Positions 58,360 to 64,000 of a DNA stretch of 64,000 nucleotides are shown here, one piece after another (the stretch's first letter is position 1; each line of letters opens with the position of its first letter). Where the stretch lies: contig JAGTJL010000013.1 of assembly GCA_020746875.1 (NCBI GenBank), forward strand, positions 1,054,001 through 1,118,000, in the 5' to 3' direction. A program made the translations under genes and the position numbers. This stretch comes from Rhexocercosporidium sp. MPI-PUGE-AT-0058. Taxonomy: Eukaryota > Ascomycota > Leotiomycetes > Helotiales. The notes below the pieces were generated by a model. The model did no database searches. It worked only from the letters and a program-made list of their open reading frames with translations, and was not told the DNA's origin.

Positions 58360-59354
58360 CTAGCAGACCTCCTCAGAATTGGTTGAACTTGCCAAAGAAT
58401 ACTCCTTCAGTCTCTCCTTTGTTCGGCCGGTTCCACCGGGATACGTGAGTCCATTCTCAAGACACCACTCCGTGACATATACAAGGAACCCTCCTATCAA
58501 TCAGTTAGTCAGCCAAACATCATAGTATTCCCTCTCGCTACCTTACCTTCAGTCAGCAAAGCTTCCAAAGCCTTCTTGCTTCTCTCCTCTCCCTCGCAGC
58601 CAGGCTTATACCCAACCAAGAATCTCATCATCGGACTGAGAACAGTCTGCTCAATATCTAAAACTTGATCGCCTGCTTTGACATGCTTGTAGAGTTCCAT
58701 GAGAGCTTCGACGCCTTGAGCGGCCTCTTGGCAGTACTGGTCATATACTTGGCAGATGTGGTGCCACCATTGTTCTGATCTCTCGGGTGTGATATCGGAC
58801 ATGTTGAAGAGGATTCTGTTCTGGTGGAAAAAATCCCAGTTGATTTCCAAGACCAGTCGGCTTAGAGCAAGGAAGACCTGGCCGCTAGTTATCCGTAGGG
58901 GTGTCTTATTGCGCTCTTTTGCCTTTGAATTCGCTGATAGACTTAGGTTTACAGCCTTTTGAGCTGGACTTTCAACAACATGAATAGACTGGCTAGCAGA
59001 GCGTGGTGTAAAAGCTAGCGTAGGAGGATCCGGGACGAAAGTAGGCCGAGAAAACGCAGATTTCAGATTTACCGCATTCCCACATATAATACCTGCATTT
59101 CGTGCCCTAGAACTCAACCATTCCTTCAAGTCCCTCAATTCAGAAGTGTTCTCACCGGTACTTGTCTCCACTTTAGGTCTTTGACTTGGCGTAATTTCTC
59201 GTGGCAAAGCAGTGACCTGACGAGCTCGAGCATCAAGCCAGTCTTTCAGAGAGCTTCTTCTAGAGGTTTCAGTGATAGAGCTGTGCTTTAGATCCTCGAG
59301 CTGGCGTTCCTCTCGGTCCCGATTCCAGTTTTCAGATGCCCATGCAAATGTCAT
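58360..59354 (-). CDS. Orphan family B copy 2, hypothetical protein
   Basis: Two exons: 59354-58547 and 58493-58360; product 313 aa from ATG 59354 (MTFAWASENWNRDREERQ). The N-terminal part has two similar segments, SLKDWLDARARQ and DLKEWLSSRARN, about 47 residues apart. The C-terminal part, from LVLEINWDFF to the end, is shared with the tandem neighbour at 57314-58069, including the intron position. No signal peptide, membrane segment or known domain. Likely cytosolic or nuclear; function unknown. Confidence 0.6.
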
Positions 59355-61879
59355 GCCTTTTGTCAAAAAGTAACGTAGCGAGTGTTGTGTGACGAATATG
59401 GTGTATGTTTGAACGAGAGTATCTATGTCAGAAAATCTGGTAAGAGTTTGCAATTTCTCACAAGAAGGGATTCGAGAATATATAGCCGTCGGTCAGAATT
59501 AATTCTTGTGAATACCTTTTCTGTGTCACATGCCATCCGTCGTTCAGTCAATAATAGGTAAACTCTTTTAGAAAGCTTCGTTTTGACTTGTGAATGCTCT
59601 AAGCTTCTCATGAAGGTTGATAAGAGTGGGGAGTCTCAGATTTAATATTCTTAGCTTCCAAATGATCATTTAACAGTCTCCATTTTAAATGTCCCGGGTA
59701 TAGATTTTCCAATGAAGTTTGATGCCACCGACTTGTAACCAGCCCTCTCGACCACACGTCAGTATAAGACCGGACTCTAAGCACATTTTTATCCAAAGTT
59801 CTAAACATATGGGACAAAAATTTCCCATAGGTTCTACTCCAGAAGTATGTAGAAGCCTCATTTGGTTTGCGAGAATGATTCCCCCTTCCGCCCCCTATCC
59901 GAGACCCTGCCGCCATCCCACGACCCCTCAATCTACCCCACCTAGGAACTTCCAAAATCAACCGCTTTCGAACTCATGAAACTAGAAAGCTGACATAGAT
60001 TCATTCAAGAAGTTAGACAGCTACCTGTTTGCCATTTGCTTGTCGCTTGTTTCTGTGGAGAAGGCAACAGGACCGTGAATAATATTTGCTATCGACTGTC
60101 GTTACTGAGTAAAAGTAGGTGATAGCAGAGTCCTATGTTATGCTGAGATTGCTACTAGTTAGTACCTGAAGTCTGTAGGTACGTTCAGAAGCTTTAAACA
60201 GTGGATGATGAGGACTGCGTACGTCGAGGAGATTATGGGGTATGAGCTCAACGCGAACTGTGTTGAAGTGGGGCAATATATCTACTCTTAAATGATTTGG
60301 TGATCATCGCCTCAGTATGAACCTATGTTGTGGCATTGAATTTGGTGTAGATCAAATTTGAACAATTTTTTGGGGCTTGTTTTGGTTACCCCCGCTCAAC
60401 TCGGAGGCGATTTGTTGACCCTGACCTGCTCACTAGGACACCTACTGCTATGCTGGAACTCGATCAACTCGTTAATTGTGAAAATTCCGAATTCCGTAAT
60501 ACTATAGTGAAGTGCCTAAGACTAGCGTTTGAACATGTCGGCGCGTATGGCTGGATATCGGGTGCTCTGCACGAGGGGATTCGAGGAATCTGTCAGAAAA
60601 TCAAAATTATAGGACACGATATATATTGCGCTGTTTGATCACCGGCGCTTCAATGATGTGAAATAACACAGGATAATCATCCTGATAGGGGGTTTTGCGG
60701 CTTGCATCAGGTTGTCTGTTGTTTTCCTAGAAACGAGTTCATTCTAATATAGATCGTACAGGAAACGGTGCAATATCGCGCCGAGACGCGGCGTGCTCTC
60801 CTTGAATGCATCACATAAAATACCTGAGAAAAGATTCAGTAGCATCGAATCAAATCGGCAACCTCAACGCGTCTCAAAGGTGAACTCCCCAACCACGCCC
60901 CCTCGCTTGTCACCCTTCGGCAAAACAAGATCTCATAACCTTATAAACCAAATTAGCAGTTTCCCGCGTACACGACTCCTAGATTGTCGGGTCAGGACCG
61001 GGTATTGGCTACTTCCTGTCTACTATTATTCACTTATAGGTATGCCGGACCTCTCTCACCTGCCCTTGGGAAGCATCACACGCCGGCCCCGCAGTGGGAC
61101 CCGATACGTGGGTGGGGCTGGTGTTCTATTCCCCGGTCTTAGGTACGGGAGCGTGCCCTCCAAATCGTTCAATATCTCCTTAAAGAGGATCATGCTGTGC
61201 TTCGGTATTGTTAGTCATGAGACACACCTACGGATAAGGCGTTTGAGGGGGACTCTTTTTAGCTCCTTTTTGGCGGCTTGTTTTGTTGTTGTTTTTAGCC
61301 GAGGTTTGTTGCTGTGAGGGGCTAAGCGAGAGATGGTGAAGGCTAGGCTGGTCGACTGTCTCCTGGCACTGACGGGCGCTAGCTACCAATAGCAGACTGT
61401 ATCTAGAGTTTGAGAAAATGCTCCTCCTGTCCTTCGGTCAATGAACAAATATCTTGAAGTTCAAGTGATACACTCCAGGATGAAACTTAGCCCGCAGTCT
61501 TGAAATGACCCCGAATATCTCTTAACCGCACGATCCCAATTCCAATTTCCTTTGGATTCGGAAAGACCACTCTCACATAGCAAGCAGTTCTTCACCTGTA
61601 AGCAATTCTCAAATACCACACCTCGAGCCATCAACAGAAACATGAGAGAATCCCCATCGTCTCTTCCAGTAAAACATCTGCGATCCACTTCTAGATATGA
61701 GTCTCGTTCTTGACATGGCCCAGGAGGCTTTTATATTTTTGTTCTATCCCGCATTCTAGACCGAGGTTGTGGACCTATTGCCCTAGATCATTCACTTTTG
61801 CTTAGGAATAGAATAATCGCATCTCATCTTACTTTACTCTAGACTCAATACTCATTTTTAGATCTGCCTCTCATTCAGT
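59355..61879. other. Gene-free stretch
   Basis: About 2.5 kb. Frames at 59608-59979, 60450-60638 and 60793-61317 are unconserved and lack splice or start context. It ends at the left repeat of a MITE. Confidence 0.35.
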
Positions 61880-62097
61880 CCACCAGGGGGTGCAGCTATT
61901 CGTGATACCGCGAAAATTGGAAAACGTCGCAAAAGCTGACAACGCAGCTAAGTAAAGTTTAATAAACTGGATACGTAGTTGAAGAATAGCATTCTCTACT
62001 TTCACACAGTAGAAATTGATTGCGAAATTCCATTGTGGCGAGAAATAAGGTTGCCAACAAAAGTCATCGTATCACGAATTGCTGCACCCCCTGGTGG
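61880..62097. mobile_element. MITE, 218 bp, 29-bp terminal inverted repeats
   Basis: Left end 61880-61908 and right end 62069-62097 are inverted repeats matching at 28 of 29 positions, both starting CCACCAGGGGGTGCAGC; the single difference is T versus A at the 18th base. The 160-bp interior is AT-rich and non-coding, so it depends on a transposase elsewhere. The CAGGG near the ends recalls hAT-type termini, but no clean target duplication flanks either possible end (a loose CATTC occurs on both sides), so the superfamily is unsettled. Confidence 0.8.
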
Positions 62098-63124
62098 TCC
62101 ATTCTCAGGTAGATAGATCCTTCTGACCTCCAGCAGAAGTACAGTAGGAGCAGAAGAAGCGAAAGAAAAAGAATCAACGTAAATGTCCTGGGTCTGCCTT
62201 CTCTTCCTTTACAGGCTATCTGATTTGTAGAAAAGACACTGAGATTTGTGTCTCCGTCTTAATCGAGAAGGGCAATGAGTCAGAACGCAACATAAAACCA
62301 TTGAGCAATGCTCTCAAATCTCCTTTCGCTCTAGTGCTCGCTTCTGAAAAGAAAAAGAAATGACAGCCACGGAAGGGATGACAGCCATCAATTGTTCTGG
62401 TACACCAACATAATTCCGATATGCAAATGTAGTTCACATCGAGTATTGAGTATAGCCTACCCATCCTCTTCTTTCTGCATTTCACAAGGTAAAAAGATGG
62501 TCAGTTCATGGTTGGAGATGAGAAAGGTAAGGATCTCTCAGCTCCCAAGTCAAGAGTCCTCCTTTTCACTTATTACGGTCTTCAAAGTGTAGAGGTTAGT
62601 GTTTATTCCTCGCCGGCCTGTCCGGAGTATCAGTCCCACCATTTCCACACCAGTTCACTGCACTCACCTACGCACCCACCGCTGCGGCAGCTTTGTGAAT
62701 AAACATCATCATGACACAGTGAATCGTGGCAGTCAGTACATGGTACGTTACATGATATTTGCATATCTCTATGTACATATATTATCCCAATCGCTCCATT
62801 CTCCCCTCATCACCATTCCAGAGAATTGTATGCCAAAACGCCTGATTAGACCAGCGCCACGCTCCCTTGCTTCCACATTCGCTCAAAAATAGACTAATAA
62901 GTAAGACAATCAGGCTCAATAAATAGTGCAGGTATACATTTCCTCCCCATTTCCCGTCTCAACTTCTAGCCTTCCTTCCAGTATCCAAGTCTTGAGCTTC
63001 ATATAACCATCTCGAGATTCTCCAGAAATCCAACATAAGCAGCGGCGTAGTTCATTATTCGTATCCTCGTCTACCCATTCTCATCGTCCTTCAACCCAAT
63101 CACACCTCCCATTCCTCCACACGT
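62098..63124. other. Intergenic, 3' flank of the right-edge gene
   Basis: About 1 kb, AT-rich, with no supported gene; short frames at 62216-62892 are unconserved. Confidence 0.35.
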
Positions 63125-64000
63125 TTATGGACGCTCAGCCCTCGAAGGCGACCGCTCGCTGTCGCTCTGTCGTCCAGCCCTAGGACTTCCAGGATCAACT
63201 TGTATACTTGGCAACCCCGCCAGCCTCAAACTTGGCAACTGTGGGGCACCTCCGACACCTCTACTCCCCCTCCTCTCGTGTGGTGGCCGACTCGTCGATA
63301 GAGAGCTCGAGCTGCTCGACCTGCTCTCCCTCAATTGCCCCGTCCTGCTCTCCCTTGTCGATCCCCGACTATCAACGGATATCGCTACCGAGGAAGGTCG
63401 AAGTTCTGGAGAAAGAGGTGAGACGGGCGTACTTGATGTTGTCGTCGTAGGAGGGAGGGAAGATTCGATGTTGGGATGCGATTCACCGCGCGCGAGGACA
63501 GGGGAGGTGTAATCTGGTGGTGGCTCGAGATGGGGGTGTTCGTCATGCGGGGTACCTAGGGAGATATTCTCATATCCGGGTGGGCTGTTAGGCGGTATGT
63601 CTTCATGCTCGATCATCTCCGGGCTACTGCCTGCTCTACCCTCATTCGATGTTGATGGTCGGCGATCCGTCTGCTGGCTTCCTCTCCTCGGACTCTCGAC
63701 GTTTGATGCTGCTCGAGAGCGCGTCAGACCTGGGGAGGGCAGGTCGGAGGTTTGCGTGTCGATACTGAGAATGGAGGACGTGCTGCGTTCGCGACGATGG
63801 TAGCGGGAACTGGCTGCTATGCTTGCTGCATCTCCCAGAAGGCCTTGTCTCTCGCTATCTTGACTATTGGCTCGCAACCTCGTTCCATCGTGTCGTGCTA
63901 CACCCAGATCACCGTACGAAACCGAAGAAACAGCTCTTTGCCGCTCTTTCTTGATCCGCTCGTGCTCTGCTCGTAATTCCTCAACAGTCTGTCCTGCACT
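63125..64000 (-). CDS. C-terminal part of Ser/Pro-rich protein with PY-type motifs (partial, runs off window)
   Basis: The frame is open to the window edge: upstream of Arg-Ala-Asn-Ser-Gln-Asp it reads [20 protein letters not shown], so the 5' end lies beyond 64000. About 290 residues are visible and almost all look disordered (Ser, Pro, Arg, Thr), with [31 protein letters not shown] and [13 protein letters not shown] and PPPDY resemble ubiquitin-ligase (WW-domain) binding motifs as in fungal alpha-arrestins; that identity is a guess because no arrestin fold is in view. The protein ends [16 protein letters not shown]... at 63125. Confidence 0.6.
   Translation of the reverse strand, partial: SAGQTVEELRAEHERIKKERQRAVSSVSYGDLGVARHDGTRLRANSQDSERQGLLGDAASIAASSRYHRRERSTSSILSIDTQTSDLPSPGLTRSRAASNVESPRRGSQQTDRRPSTSNEGRAGSSPEMIEHEDIPPNSPPGYENISLGTPHDEHPHLEPPPDYTSPVLARGESHPNIESSLPPTTTTSSTPVSPLSPELRPSSVAISVDSRGSTRESRTGQLRESRSSSSSSLSTSRPPHERRGSRGVGGAPQLPSLRLAGLPSIQVDPGSPRAGRQSDSERSPSRAERP

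Noticed and set aside
60793..61317. 174-aa plus frame
   Set aside because: No domain, odd composition, no nearby promoter or splice signals; likely chance.

Overview
The window comes from a filamentous ascomycete (Pezizomycotina). The evidence is frequent short GT-AG introns (about 45-100 nt, many interrupting codons), monocistronic genes with AT-rich spacers, Zn2Cys6 regulators, a WSC cell-surface protein, a mitoribosomal protein mS26 and many secreted carbohydrate-active enzymes. A leotiomycete-like fungus is a guess from general gene style only. All exon boundaries were worked out by eye from splice signals, reading phase and family conservation. I saw no CRISPR array, rRNA gene or convincing tRNA.

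Layout. 0-8.3 kb: an orphan protein (335-1614), a complete guanine deaminase (2385-3847, minus), then a divergent pair that is broken: a DUF1479 oxygenase (4673-6043, minus) interrupted by three TGA codons and nothing else, and a sugar-transporter-like MFS gene (6484-8307) with several frameshifts and stops. 9-20 kb is a surface and Golgi block: GT32 (minus) and GT34 (plus) mannosyltransferase-like genes in divergent orientation, a Ser/Thr-rich WSC-domain protein, and a Stealth-family sugar-phosphate transferase. 19.8-24.3 kb: a GH32 invertase/fructanase without a signal peptide, followed by a MalR/AmyR/InuR-type zinc-cluster regulator split by a one-base frameshift in a homopolymer. 25-26 kb: a decayed acyl-protein-thioesterase-like gene. 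26.4-28 kb: a PRISE-like reductase.

28.5-34.4 kb: a divergent pair of secreted glycosidases, a GH29 alpha-L-fucosidase and a TIM-barrel glycosidase I cannot place in a family. 34.4-40 kb is sparse, with coding debris and two orphan proteins. 40.5-41.2 kb: a GH11 xylanase with a TATA box and a GGCTAAA (XlnR/XYR1-type) element in sense orientation. 42.6-46 kb: a GNAT-like protein and a second Zn2Cys6 regulator. 48.7-56.1 kb is housekeeping: a KH-domain RNA-binding protein, the circularly permuted ribosome-assembly GTPase NOG2, and mS26, the last two sharing a 256-bp bidirectional promoter. 56.5-59.4 kb holds orphan proteins including a tandem pair of one unnamed family. A 218-bp MITE with 29-bp terminal inverted repeats lies at 61880-62097. 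The 3' end of a PPxY-bearing Ser-rich protein runs off the right edge.

Functional theme. Apart from the housekeeping genes, the window concerns outside carbohydrate: building wall or glycoprotein mannan (GT32, GT34, Stealth), sensing or covering the wall (WSC) and breaking down plant sugars (GH32, GH29, unassigned GH, GH11). Three functions are visibly being lost (DUF1479 plus MFS, the thioesterase, and possibly the sugar regulator), and the remaining novelty lies in two unnamed protein families and the unassigned glycosidase.
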